Below are positions 36,641-45,547 of a stretch of DNA of 64,000 bases, one piece after another. The notes beneath the pieces are model-generated. The model was given only the letters and a program-made list of their open reading frames with translations. It ran no database searches and was not told the DNA's origin. This DNA is from JAAUUJ01 sp964392245 (GTDB lineage: Bacteria > Cyanobacteriota > Cyanobacteriia > Thermostichales > Thermostichaceae), in assembly GCA_964392245.1 (NCBI GenBank), contig CAYMOX010000016.1, positions 1 through 64,000 on the forward strand. Direction: 5' to 3'. Both the position numbers and the translations under genes were made by a program. Every line of letters begins with the position of its first letter. Position 1 is the stretch's first letter.

Positions 36641-36708
36641 AGGTAGGTGTCTCTAGCTGCAGATAACGGGGTAGGTCAAGACAGGGGAGTGAAGCCAATC
36701 CGGTGCCT

Positions 36709-37182
36709 CTAGGGAGAAGCAACCCGTTCAGGTGATCCCAAGTGGATGGGTTCGACTTGAGGATGATCCTGTTCATCCAAAACCCAACTGATCAGGTCCC
36801 CTGATCGCCCCTCCTGTACACTCACAATCATGCAGGAAAACCCCCAGGGAAATGCGTGTTGACGATCAAATTCAGAGGGAACGGCAGGATGATTGGGGTG
36901 GGAATGGTACGTGCCAATCACGCCTAGCCCCTGCTGATGAGCATAGTCGTGGGCAGCTTTGAAGGCCTGGGGCTCGATGAGAAATCGCCGGTTGTGAGAC
37001 TCTCCATCAGCAAAGGGATTGTCGCCATCTTCCCAGGTGTTCTCCACCTGCCAGAGTTCCAGTACCTGCTTCTGGTCCCCCTGGATTCGCCCCAAGAGTA
37101 AGCCACAACACTCGTAGGGGAAAGCGGCTTCCCCCTGTTTCCGGATAGCGTCCAGATGATCCTGAGTCAGTGAGAGTGTCAT
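36709..37182 (-). CDS. JAMM/MPN metalloprotease (Mec+/QbsD-like)
   Basis: This 157-residue protein is a zinc protease with the complete JAMM motif: E24 (FPYECCGLLLG), H93 and H95 (TYHSHPNH) and D106 (SEFD), in the spacing HxH-x10-D. Prokaryotic members trim the tails of ubiquitin-like sulfur carriers or release amino acids from them. It is the first gene of the operon with the GGF-tailed MoaD-like carrier (68 bases downstream) and the MoeB-like enzyme. From this context its likely job is to remove the carrier's final Phe, or to cleave carrier-linked cysteine as Mec+ does. Confidence 0.9.
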   Translation of the reverse strand: MTLSLTQDHLDAIRKQGEAAFPYECCGLLLGRIQGDQKQVLELWQVENTWEDGDNPFADGESHNRRFLIEPQAFKAAHDYAHQQGLGVIGTYHSHPNHPAVPSEFDRQHAFPWGFSCMIVSVQEGRSGDLISWVLDEQDHPQVEPIHLGSPERVASP

Positions 37183-37286
37183 TAATCTCGCCTATCCCGA
37201 TGGAATTACCGTAAATTCATTTTGGCATAGAACTGAAGGCTGCCAATGCTGATCCTGGCAGGAGGTTGCGATGACCTTGGCAAAGC

Positions 37287-38183
37287 TTAGCCGTTAAGCT
37301 TTTGTAGCCAATTGAGGATCAGTGGATTGACAACCTCAGGCCGTTCATCGTGGGGACAATGGCCGGTATCGGGGATGGGAATAAACTGAAAATCGGCCTC
37401 AGGGGGGACATGGTTGGCAAAGGTTTGGCCGCGTGTCACCGGCGTCCAGGGATCGGCTTCTCCCCAGAGCACCAGAAGGGGGCGCTGCAGATCGGGAAGG
37501 AGCAGTTCTGGGGGTCGGCCAGGTGGAGCCGTAATAATGGAGGCAAAGGCCTGTTGGGCTCCCGGGGTACAGGCAGGCTGATAGAGAATCTCCACCAATT
37601 CATCGGTGATGGCCTCTGGATTGCGATAAACCTGCTCCAGGGTGGCCCGAATTCTTTTTTTCTGGCGGATCTGATGGAAGAGGAGAGGGCCCGTGATGCG
37701 GGAGGTGACCAGACGATTGAAGGTGGTCATGATCAGCCGAGGTCCCCAGTGGAGTTCTTTGGGGCGATGACTGAGGCCCCCGGCGCAGTTGAGGAGGATG
37801 CCCCCGGCGGATAATTGGGGATGCTCCACCACCATGCGCAAACTCATGAGAGCGCCAATGGAGTTGCCGATGAAGATGGTGGGTTCCTGAATATGAGCCT
37901 GGCAGAAATCCTGAAGTAGCTCCACCCAAAGATCCAGGCTGTAGCGCACCGAGGGCTTATCGGAGGCTCCAAACCCGAGGAGATCCAGGGCAAAAACACG
38001 ATAACCCGCGGCGGCAAGGACAGGAATATTTTTGCGCCAGTGGCCAATGGAAGCCCCGAATCCATGGACCAGCAGCAGCGGCGGCCCCGATCCCTCCTGG
38101 GTATAACAAATGGTATGACCTTTCCAGGTCCAGTAGTGGCGGCTGAGGCCAGAAGTGGGGAGCGTTGAAGTCGTCACAGCCAT
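37287..38183 (-). CDS. Alpha/beta hydrolase
   Basis: This 298-residue alpha/beta hydrolase has the oxyanion region LLLVHGFGASIGHWR and the nucleophile S108 in FIGNSIGA. The acid is in WGEADPWTP and the catalytic histidine in PDTGHCPHDE. The family covers esterases, haloperoxidase-like enzymes and many cyanobacterial hydrolases of unknown substrate. It starts at ATG 38183, divergent from argJ with about 120 bases between. It is followed after 104 bases by the JAMM operon on the same strand, but the gap is long enough for a separate promoter. Confidence 0.85.
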   Translation of the reverse strand: MAVTTSTLPTSGLSRHYWTWKGHTICYTQEGSGPPLLLVHGFGASIGHWRKNIPVLAAAGYRVFALDLLGFGASDKPSVRYSLDLWVELLQDFCQAHIQEPTIFIGNSIGALMSLRMVVEHPQLSAGGILLNCAGGLSHRPKELHWGPRLIMTTFNRLVTSRITGPLLFHQIRQKKRIRATLEQVYRNPEAITDELVEILYQPACTPGAQQAFASIITAPPGRPPELLLPDLQRPLLVLWGEADPWTPVTRGQTFANHVPPEADFQFIPIPDTGHCPHDERPEVVNPLILNWLQKLNG

Positions 38184-38305
38184 GGTTAATGTAAAGTTTT
38201 ATTATTTCATCATAGCTTTCTCTTCGGCTTTCTTTCTGAGTCGTCTCCTGCTTGAATGGGATGCATCCGGAGAGGAGCCTCCATTCGCGCATACCGGGAG
38301 AGAGC

Positions 38306-39538
38306 ATGGAAGCACAGGACAACCGATCTTGGCACGAGATCGCCGGGGGAGTAACTGCCCCACGCGGGTATCGGGCAGCTGGAATGGCCGCAGGCTTAAA
38401 ACCGTCGGGAGCCCCTGATCTGGCTCTGATTGTGTCGGATGTGGAGGCGGTGGCAGCCGGGGTGGTGACCACAAATCAGGTGAAGGCCGCCTGCGTGACC
38501 TATGATCAGCAGATCCTGGAGCAGGGAACCCCTGTACGCGTCATTCTTTGTAATGCAGGCCAGGCCAACGCCTGTACGGGAGAGGCGGGGATTGAAGATA
38601 ATCTGGCGATGGCCCGATCGATTGCAGAGGAACTGGGGATTCCGTCCGAGCAGGTGCTGACGGCTTCCACGGGGGTGATTGGGCAACGGCTGGCCCTGGA
38701 TCGGTTGCAGGCTGCTCTGCCGACGCTGGTGGATCGGCTTTCCTACGAAGGCAATGAGTCAGCAGCCAGGGCAATTTTAACCACCGACTTGACGCTAAAA
38801 ACTGCTGCCTATGAAGGGGTGATTGAGGGACAGACCGTGCGGGTGGGGGGAATTGCCAAGGGCTCGGGCATGATCCATCCTCAGATGGCCACGATGCTGG
38901 CTTTTATCACCTGTGATGCCCAGGTGGAGGCAACGCTATGGCGACAGATGGTCCGGAGAGTAGCGGATCTCAGCTTTAACCAGATCACCGTCGATGGAGA
39001 TACCAGTACTAATGATCTATTTCTGGCTATGGCCAATGGCCAGGCAGGTGGACCTTTAATCCAGGCCGGAACGGATCCAGCTGCTGTTCTAGAGGCCATG
39101 CTTGCTGAGGCTGCGATCAAACTGGCCAAAGCAATTGCTCGGGATGGGGAAGGGGCCACCAAGCTGCTGGAGGTTCAGGTCGTGGGGGCTGCTCAGGCAG
39201 AGGATGCCCGCAGAATCGCCCGCGTTGTCACCGGATCTCCGCTGGTGAAATCGGCAGCGTTTGGTTGTGATCCTAACTGGGGGCGGGTTTTAGCGGCTGC
39301 CGGACGAGCGGGGGTGAGTTTTGCCGGAGAGCGGGTGGATGTGTATTTAGGTCCCTTTCAGCTGATGGCAGCAGGGAAACCCTTGGCATTTGATCGGAAA
39401 GCTGCTTCTGCTTACTTAAGAGAGAACGATCCGGTGGTTTATCGTCTGCATCTGCATCAGGGCAACGGGGAAGGGATAGCCTGGGGGTGTGATCTTAGCT
39501 ACGACTATGTGCGGATCAATGCTGAGTACACCACCTGA
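38306..39538 (+). CDS. argJ: Glutamate N-acetyltransferase / N-acetylglutamate synthase
   Basis: This 410-residue bifunctional ornithine acetyltransferase moves the acetyl group from N-acetylornithine to glutamate in the cyclic arginine pathway and may also use acetyl-CoA. The protein cleaves itself before a conserved threonine, T196 in KGSGMIHPQMATML, which then serves as nucleophile. The C-terminus VRINAEYTT is typical. ATG 38306 is preceded by GGGAGAG; the open frame extends upstream to 38252 without family similarity. Confidence 0.95.
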   Translation: MEAQDNRSWHEIAGGVTAPRGYRAAGMAAGLKPSGAPDLALIVSDVEAVAAGVVTTNQVKAACVTYDQQILEQGTPVRVILCNAGQANACTGEAGIEDNLAMARSIAEELGIPSEQVLTASTGVIGQRLALDRLQAALPTLVDRLSYEGNESAARAILTTDLTLKTAAYEGVIEGQTVRVGGIAKGSGMIHPQMATMLAFITCDAQVEATLWRQMVRRVADLSFNQITVDGDTSTNDLFLAMANGQAGGPLIQAGTDPAAVLEAMLAEAAIKLAKAIARDGEGATKLLEVQVVGAAQAEDARRIARVVTGSPLVKSAAFGCDPNWGRVLAAAGRAGVSFAGERVDVYLGPFQLMAAGKPLAFDRKAASAYLRENDPVVYRLHLHQGNGEGIAWGCDLSYDYVRINAEYTT

Positions 39539-39757
39539 GCTGGGGTCTGAGTTGAGATCATGAAAGTTGAGCTGCGCCAGATCTGAAAGTGTTTTGCGGG
39601 CGTGGTGGCCAATCAGGAGGTGTCAATTACCGCAAAAGCTTGGACGATGTCTATTTCAACAAGCATCCAATGTGTCAAAGTCAGCCTTTGGCAGGATTGC
39701 TAGACGAGATCTGTTGAATACCGCTACGCTAAGCGCAGATTCTACCCCTGGTGTGTT

Positions 39758-42334
39758 ATGCCCTTTGTCCCGCTCCATCTCCACAGTGAGTACAGTCTGT
39801 TGGATGGTGCCAGCCAGTTACCCAAGTTGGTGGAACAGGTGGAAGGGATGGGGCTGCCAGGTGTGGCTCTCACGGATCACGGCGTCATGTATGGGGCCAT
39901 CGAGTTGATCAAGCTCTGTCAGGGGAAACCCATCACCCCGATCATTGGCAATGAGATGTACGTGATCAATGGGGATATTGAGGACAAACAAAAGCGCTAT
40001 CCTCGCTATCACCAGGTGGTGCTGGCTAAAAATACCCAGGGCTACAAGAATCTGGTGAAGTTGACCACGGTTTCTCATTTGAAAGGGGTACAGGGAAAGG
40101 GGATCTTTTCTCGCCCTTGTATTAATAAGGATCTGTTATTGCAATACCGCGAGGGGTTGATTGTCACCTCCGGCTGCCTGGCGGGTGAAGTGCCTCAGGC
40201 TCTGTTGCAGCGTCGTCCAGAAGTGGCCCGGGAAGTGGCGGCCTGGTATCAGAAACGGTTTGGAGACGATTACTATCTGGAGCTGCAGGATCATGGCTCC
40301 CGTGAAGATCGCTTTGTCAATGTACAGCTGGTGCAGATTGCTCGGGAGCTGAACATCAAACTGATTCTGACCAACGACAGCCACTTTGTTTCCTGCATGG
40401 ATGTGGAAGCCCACGATGCCCTGCTCTGTATTCAAACAGGAAAAAGTGTGACGGAAGACAATCGCCTGCGCTACAGCGGCACCGAGTACTTAAAAAGCCC
40501 TGAGGAAATGCGCCGCCTCTGTCAGGATCACCTGCCCCCAGAAGTGGTGGATGAGGCCATTGCCAATACCCTAGAAGTTCTGGCCAAGATCCAGCCCTAC
40601 GAGATCATGGGGGAGTCTCGGATTCCGGATTACCAGGTGCCTCCAGGCTTTGATCATGACTCCTACCTGACGGAACTCTCCTGGCAAGGATTAAGGGAGC
40701 GCTGTGCAGTCGAAACCGTCGATCAAATTCCTAATACCTATCAGGAGCGGCTGAAGCGAGAGTTAGAGGTGATCCAGCAGAAGGGGTTCTCTACCTATTT
40801 CCTGGTGGTGTGGGATTACATTCGCTATGCCCGTGAAAAAGAGATTCCGGTGGGACCTGGACGGGGTTCAGCGGCAGGATCGCTAGTGGCCTATGCGCTG
40901 CGCATTACCAACATCGATCCGGTGCATTACGGCTTGCTGTTTGAGCGCTTCCTCAACCCCGAGCGCAAGTCGATGCCTGATATTGACTCAGATTTTTGCA
41001 TTGAGCGGCGAGGGGAACTGATCGATTACGTCACCCGCAAATATGGGCAGGAGCGAGTGGCTCAGATCATCACCTTCAACCGCATGACGTCGAAAGCAAT
41101 CCTCAAAGATGTCGGGCGGGTGCTGGAAATCCCTTACAACGATGCCGACAAAATGGCGAAAATGATCCCCGTTTCCCGTGGTAAGCCCGCCAAGTTAAAG
41201 GAGATGATCGGGGAAAAAACACCTGCCCCTGAGTTTAAAGACCGCTACGAAAAAGATCCACAGGTGAGACGCTGGATCGAACTGGCTATGCAGCTGGAGG
41301 GTACCAACAAAACCTTTGGGGTTCATGCGGCGGGAGTGGTGATTTCCAAGGATCCTTTGGATGAGATTGTCCCCTTGCAACGCAACAACGATGGTCAACT
41401 GATCACCCAGTACTCCATGGAAGACATTGAATCTCTGGGTCTGTTGAAGATGGACTTTCTTGGGCTGCGCAACCTGACCATGATCCAGCGAACGGTAGAA
41501 CTGGTGGAACAAAATCAGGGCAAACGACTGGATCTGGATCACCTGCCCTTGGAGGATCAAAAAACCTATGATTTGCTGGCCAGTGGCATGCTGGAGGGAA
41601 TCTTTCAGCTGGAATCTTCAGGCATGAAGCAGGTGGTGCGAGATCTGCGACCCTCGAATCTAGAAGATATTTCCTCGGTGCTGGCCCTTTACCGCCCCGG
41701 GCCTCTGGATACTGGCATGATCCCAGACTTTATTAATCGCAAACATGGTCGTAGACAGGTCGCCTATGCCCACAGTCTGCTGCAACCGATCCTGAAAGAC
41801 ACCTACGGCACGATCCTTTACCAGGAACAGATCATGCGTATTGCTCAAGATCTGGCGGGATACACGCTAGGGCAGGCGGATCTGCTGCGGCGAGCAATGG
41901 GGAAAAAGAAAGTTTCGGAAATGGAAAAGCACCGTGAGATCTTTGTTGAGGGGGCAAAGGAACGAGGGGTCGATAGCAAGATTGCGGAAGCACTGTTTGA
42001 TCAGATGGTGTCTTTTGCTGAATATTGTCTTACCTATGACACTGAGGTCCTAACGGTTGAGTATGGTCCGATGCCCATTGGCAAGCTCGTGGAGGAACAG
42101 ATCGAATGTCATGTTTACAGTGTTGATCCTCAAGGGCATCTGTACACCCAGCCCATTGCCCAGTGGCATCCCCAGGGATCTCAGGAGGTTTTTGAGTACC
42201 TGCTGGAGGATGGATCCACACTGCGGGCCACCCCAGATCATAAGTTCATGACAACTACAGGGGAGATGTTGCCCATCGATGAGATCTTTGCAAGGGGGCT
42301 GGAGCTGAAGCAACTGGTGCTTGCCACGGTTTAG
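39758..42334 (+). CDS. dnaE: DNA polymerase III alpha, N-terminal half with split intein N-part
   Basis: This 858-residue protein is the N-terminal half of the replicative polymerase, made in two pieces in cyanobacteria and joined by protein trans-splicing. It begins with the PHP domain (LHLHSEYSLLDGA), followed by the polymerase palm with catalytic aspartates in MPDIDSDF. It stops at the conserved split site ...FAEY, after which residue C757 begins the 102-residue intein N-part. The matching dnaE-C gene is not in this window, which is normal since the halves lie far apart. It starts at ATG 39758 after a 219-base intergenic stretch where I could not fix a promoter. Confidence 0.98.
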   Translation: MPFVPLHLHSEYSLLDGASQLPKLVEQVEGMGLPGVALTDHGVMYGAIELIKLCQGKPITPIIGNEMYVINGDIEDKQKRYPRYHQVVLAKNTQGYKNLVKLTTVSHLKGVQGKGIFSRPCINKDLLLQYREGLIVTSGCLAGEVPQALLQRRPEVAREVAAWYQKRFGDDYYLELQDHGSREDRFVNVQLVQIARELNIKLILTNDSHFVSCMDVEAHDALLCIQTGKSVTEDNRLRYSGTEYLKSPEEMRRLCQDHLPPEVVDEAIANTLEVLAKIQPYEIMGESRIPDYQVPPGFDHDSYLTELSWQGLRERCAVETVDQIPNTYQERLKRELEVIQQKGFSTYFLVVWDYIRYAREKEIPVGPGRGSAAGSLVAYALRITNIDPVHYGLLFERFLNPERKSMPDIDSDFCIERRGELIDYVTRKYGQERVAQIITFNRMTSKAILKDVGRVLEIPYNDADKMAKMIPVSRGKPAKLKEMIGEKTPAPEFKDRYEKDPQVRRWIELAMQLEGTNKTFGVHAAGVVISKDPLDEIVPLQRNNDGQLITQYSMEDIESLGLLKMDFLGLRNLTMIQRTVELVEQNQGKRLDLDHLPLEDQKTYDLLASGMLEGIFQLESSGMKQVVRDLRPSNLEDISSVLALYRPGPLDTGMIPDFINRKHGRRQVAYAHSLLQPILKDTYGTILYQEQIMRIAQDLAGYTLGQADLLRRAMGKKKVSEMEKHREIFVEGAKERGVDSKIAEALFDQMVSFAEYCLTYDTEVLTVEYGPMPIGKLVEEQIECHVYSVDPQGHLYTQPIAQWHPQGSQEVFEYLLEDGSTLRATPDHKFMTTTGEMLPIDEIFARGLELKQLVLATV
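42026..42331 (+). other. DnaE split intein, N-terminal part (IntN)
   Basis: This is a 102-residue segment starting CLTYDTEVLTVEYGPMPIGK and containing RATPDHKFMTTTGEMLPIDE. It is close in length and sequence to the fast-splicing Nostoc punctiforme DnaE IntN (as recalled). The first cysteine is the splicing nucleophile, and the block B TxxH motif is present as ATPDHKF. The last residues (LELKQLVLATV) differ from the Nostoc tail. Confidence 0.95.
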
Positions 42335-42454
42335 GATTGAGTGATGTCATCCCAGGAATTGCCAATCGATCATCAGTAGCAAGGGGAACAATTACTAGAT
42401 TTTATCTAGAGATAGTGATGTTATTGATGAAAAATTCACATCAAGGAACACCCA

Positions 42455-42787
42455 ATGATTCATAGTTTACTGCGTGTATGCTTCGTGATCATGCTTTCCA
42501 TCCTATTAATCTTTAATGTTAGCTGGTTGCCACCTGTGCTGGCCTCAAGCGATCAAGATGCCGTGGAAGTAACAGAAAAGCCACGTACCCTGGTGCAGAA
42601 ACTTGCAGAGGAAATTCTGGGTCCAGGAGCCTCTGAGGAGCTTAAAGATAAAGAGCAGTCCAGTCACATTATGATCAAGATCAAGGAGGCGCTGGAAGCT
42701 TCACAGGAAGATCTGCAGATCCCATCAGAACCAGAACCAAACAAGACAGTTTTGGATAGCAGCTCCATGGTTGATGCTGTCAAATAA
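42455..42787 (+). CDS. Small exported protein of unknown function
   Basis: This 110-residue protein has a clear signal peptide: positively charged start, a hydrophobic run IMLSILLIFNVSWLPPVL, and a likely cleavage after VLAS near residue 31. The mature part is about 78 residues, acidic and helical (LVQKLAEEILGPGASEELKD), with no known motif. It starts at ATG 42455 with AAGGA seven bases upstream. It follows dnaE by 120 bases and faces the degenerate chimera gene. I do not recognise the family. Confidence 0.55.
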   Translation: MIHSLLRVCFVIMLSILLIFNVSWLPPVLASSDQDAVEVTEKPRTLVQKLAEEILGPGASEELKDKEQSSHIMIKIKEALEASQEDLQIPSEPEPNKTVLDSSSMVDAVK

Positions 42788-42835
42788 AAGCAGAACGAGT
42801 GATCTTCCCTTTCCAACTGATCTTATAAGTTCCAA

Positions 42836-43168
42836 CTAGGACTGGATCATCTTTTTGAGATGTTCTCGTTCGGTGGCTGTAATACCCTCAGGATCGTAGC
42901 CTTTGCGATGTTGAGTAAGAATTTCCACCTCTTCCTCGACAGAGATGTAGCCCAGACTGAATTGCATTGCAAACCGATCCATCTGAGCTTCATGCAGGGG
43001 GTAGGTCCCTCCTGACTCCACGGGATTCTGGGTGGCCACCACAAAAACGGTGCCGTGTTTTAACATATCTAGATTGATGCGCAAATGGGTATTGGCAAAG
43101 TATTGATGATAAAAGGTAGATTTACCGCTAGCTTGAATACCCACAAAGATCATGATCTGCATGGTCAT
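42836..43168 (-). pseudogene. In-frame chimera of a P-loop kinase start and a MoxR ATPase fragment
   Basis: The 110 codons join two unrelated pieces. Residues 1-37 (MIFVGIQASGKSTFYHQYF, then RINLDML) are the start of a polynucleotide-kinase-like P-loop protein with its Walker A at 10-17. Residues 40-110 (VFVVATQNPVESGGTYPLHE, AQMDRFAMQFSLGYISVEEE) are the sensor-1 and following region of a MoxR-family AAA ATPase, without that protein's own P-loop, Walker B or C-terminal lid. The likeliest origin is a deletion that removed the end of one gene and the start of the next. Neither half should work alone. MoxR ATPases commonly accompany vWA proteins, and a vWA gene lies just upstream on the same strand, so this may be the decayed end of that locus. 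Confidence 0.7.
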
Positions 43169-43396
43169 CTCATGACCTTATCAACACCTGAAGACTTATG
43201 AATCTGAGCACTACTGAATTCTCCTTGCCAGGAGATTAATTCCTCTATCCTACAGTTTGTCGTTGAAATAAAGGTTTACATCCATGCAATAGATTTAACT
43301 GCTATACTTGTCAGCTGCTTCTCAATGATGTTTACGAAAAAGTCAACATTGACTCCTAGCTCAACATCAAAGGATCTCAAATAACTATTTGAAACG

Positions 43397-43430
43397 TCAG
43401 GGAGTCAGGAATCATCTCGAGACCCCCTGA
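43397..43430 (-). terminator. Possible terminator after the vWA gene
   Basis: GACCCCCTGA (43421-43430) and TCAGGGAGTC (43397-43406) form a ten-pair stem including one G-U pair, with a 14-base loop, just beyond the stop of the vWA gene. The following stretch on the minus strand is only moderately T-rich, so termination would be imperfect. Confidence 0.45.
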
Positions 43431-43437
43431 TCCATAC

Positions 43438-44217
43438 CTAGCTGCCAAATCCCCCTAGCTGATTAAACTGGGCTGCACTTTGGCTGGCTCGAACTGCCGA
43501 TTGAGAGAACACCTGAAACGCTTGACGGATCTCTTTCTCGCTATCTCCTGGAGTCAAGATCCACTGCGGCAGGATGCCCATCTCTCGAAACACCTGACGA
43601 AAATCAGTGTAGCCATCATCGATCCCCATCGCGGCAATGATGTGGTTTTCACTGCGCACCATATCCTCCACAATAGTTTTGACATCCCTGGCTTTTGTGC
43701 GAGCAGAATTATCTCCGCCATCGGTAATGATCAGAGTAACTGTCCGCACGGGCACCCCCTGATCCAGAAACTCCTGTGTTTTGGCCAGAACGGTCCCTAG
43801 GATCACCACCGATTGTTCGTACAAAGGAGTGCCTTTATTGGGGTCGTAGTTTTGCGGGGTCATTCGTACCGCTTGATCCAGAGGGCAATAGGGATAAAGC
43901 ACCTCGCCATTGAGATAACGATTGTGGATCAGGATATGGTCCTGTTGTTGGGTAGCAAGTAAGGCATCCAGAATGGCGTTGTGTCCCCCTCGGACCGCCT
44001 GAGCATTGCCTGCAGACCGGATCGATCCAGAGTCATCCGGCATAATCGTGACCAGGACTACCTCACTGGCGGTGACGGCATTCACAGGGATCCCTAAGCC
44101 CGCCTGAATTTGGAGACCCAGATCGGGAACATTGAGTGCCTGTATCGATGCCGCTGAAAGAGTGCCATCATCCTGAGCCGACTGAAACAGATCCTGAATA
44201 TTGGGTGTAGAGGTCAT
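43438..44217 (-). CDS. vWA-domain protein (TerY-like)
   Basis: This 259-residue protein is mostly a von Willebrand factor A domain. The metal-ion site DxSxS is present as DDSGS (D61, S63, S65), the threonine in KGTPLYEQ, and the later aspartate in ITDGGDN. No membrane segment or signal is seen, so it should be cytoplasmic. The start ATG 44217 has a TTGGAG six bases upstream; the longer open frame to 44286 is not family-like. With the kinase and PP2C phosphatase upstream on the same strand it makes up a TerY-P type triad, in which the vWA protein is thought to be an adaptor or target of phosphorylation. Confidence 0.85.
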   Translation of the reverse strand: MTSTPNIQDLFQSAQDDGTLSAASIQALNVPDLGLQIQAGLGIPVNAVTASEVVLVTIMPDDSGSIRSAGNAQAVRGGHNAILDALLATQQQDHILIHNRYLNGEVLYPYCPLDQAVRMTPQNYDPNKGTPLYEQSVVILGTVLAKTQEFLDQGVPVRTVTLIITDGGDNSARTKARDVKTIVEDMVRSENHIIAAMGIDDGYTDFRQVFREMGILPQWILTPGDSEKEIRQAFQVFSQSAVRASQSAAQFNQLGGFGS

Positions 44218-44392
44218 GATCATCTCCAAGATAAAGAATGAGAAAAAAAGGTGAGCGATTCCAAGGCTTGAACACAACCAGGCCAAGCCACGAGATCTAC
44301 CGTGGTGATTTGCAACAGGAGAAAACTGACAGGGGAGAAAGTGAAGGGATCAGCTCTGCTCTCCCCGTGAATCAGAGGGTGTGGGCTGGAGA

Positions 44393-45439
44393 TTAGAGTT
44401 TCAGATCGGGCCAGTTGTGAAGGGGATCCGTGGATCGCACCACATGCATACCCGCACTGGCAAAGCGTTGAAAGGCATCATCCGCCTGATCGGTGAAATC
44501 CACGACGCCAGGGACTACCACCGCAGAAGTGCAGTCTTCCATCAGATACACCTTGCGCGCTAGGGACGGATCCTGAGACTGGATCTCGGAGAGCAGATCC
44601 TCAATCGTCCAGGCAACACAGTGGCTCTTGGCCTGACCGGCAATGATCACCGCATCAAACTCCAGCAGCTTTTGAATGAAGCGGGTGTTTTGCTGGGCAA
44701 TCGGTTGTTGATCGGCTCCCTGCAGGACCTCTGGGCGCAGGACAGAGTAGTTCTCTGTGAGAGGATTGCCCCCCTTCACCTCATATCCGGTTTGACTGAG
44801 ACGGGCCAGGTTATGGAAGAAGATCGCCTCCTCCACTGCGGCCACCAGGGCATGACCGATCCCCCCCAGCATCGAGTGATAGGGCCAGATGATCAGGGGA
44901 AACTTGCCCCGCTGGGCCAGGGTTTGGGTGTAGTGAAGAGCATGTCGTTGCAGCCCTGCATAGTTACCTCCCGCCAGACTGAAGGCGATTCCTGGATTCA
45001 CCTTCCAGATCCCTTTCTGCACATCCTCAGGGTTAATGACCGTCATCGGTTCTGGGTGGTTGCCAGCCTCATTCACCCAGAAAATCGGATGAAAGATCTG
45101 CATGGCCGTGTGGGTATCCATGGTGGGATAGATAGCTGTAATCACGCCCAGATGGCGGTAGATAAACTCGCAAAGGCGAACATTGTCATCAATTGCACCT
45201 CTGCCAGAACGTCCGCCTACAAACAGTTCAAAGTCGGGCAGACAAAAAGTATTCTGGACATCGATGACCATCAAGCAAATACGGGTGTGATCTTTGGCTG
45301 CAGGCTGGATCTGGTGCTTTTTTGCCCAGGTTTCGGCCTCAGAAGCCAGGCGCTGGTAGGGAACCCGCCAGACATCTCCGACGCGAGCGGGATCAAAGTG
45401 GGCAGGAAGGGGAAGTTGTTGGATTGTGCCTGTTGACAT
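44393..45439 (-). CDS. Isochorismatase-family cysteine hydrolase
   Basis: This 348-residue hydrolase has the nicotinamidase/isochorismatase fold. The catalytic aspartate is D60 in LMVIDVQNTF, the metal-side histidine H109 is in TMDTHTAMQ, and the nucleophile is C274 in QAKSHCVAWT. It is longer than usual nicotinamidases (about 200 residues) because of an insertion around 115-250 with its own conserved look. The substrate is not clear. The start ATG 45439 has CAGGAG eight bases upstream; the open frame further up lacks support. It lies between the kinase and vWA genes on the same strand and probably belongs to the same functional unit. Confidence 0.85.
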   Translation of the reverse strand: MSTGTIQQLPLPAHFDPARVGDVWRVPYQRLASEAETWAKKHQIQPAAKDHTRICLMVIDVQNTFCLPDFELFVGGRSGRGAIDDNVRLCEFIYRHLGVITAIYPTMDTHTAMQIFHPIFWVNEAGNHPEPMTVINPEDVQKGIWKVNPGIAFSLAGGNYAGLQRHALHYTQTLAQRGKFPLIIWPYHSMLGGIGHALVAAVEEAIFFHNLARLSQTGYEVKGGNPLTENYSVLRPEVLQGADQQPIAQQNTRFIQKLLEFDAVIIAGQAKSHCVAWTIEDLLSEIQSQDPSLARKVYLMEDCTSAVVVPGVVDFTDQADDAFQRFASAGMHVVRSTDPLHNWPDLKL

Positions 45440-45547
45440 GGTTAAATCTCCTGAGTGATGGTGTTGCAAAAATACAGATTCCGGAGGAGGCGATCTTTCT
45501 CGGATCAGGGTTAGGAAAAGGCTCATCTTCATAAAAATCTCTGGTAC

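Noticed and set aside
39567..39908. 113-codon open frame across the dnaE start
   Set aside because: Most of it overlaps the conserved PHP domain of dnaE in another frame.
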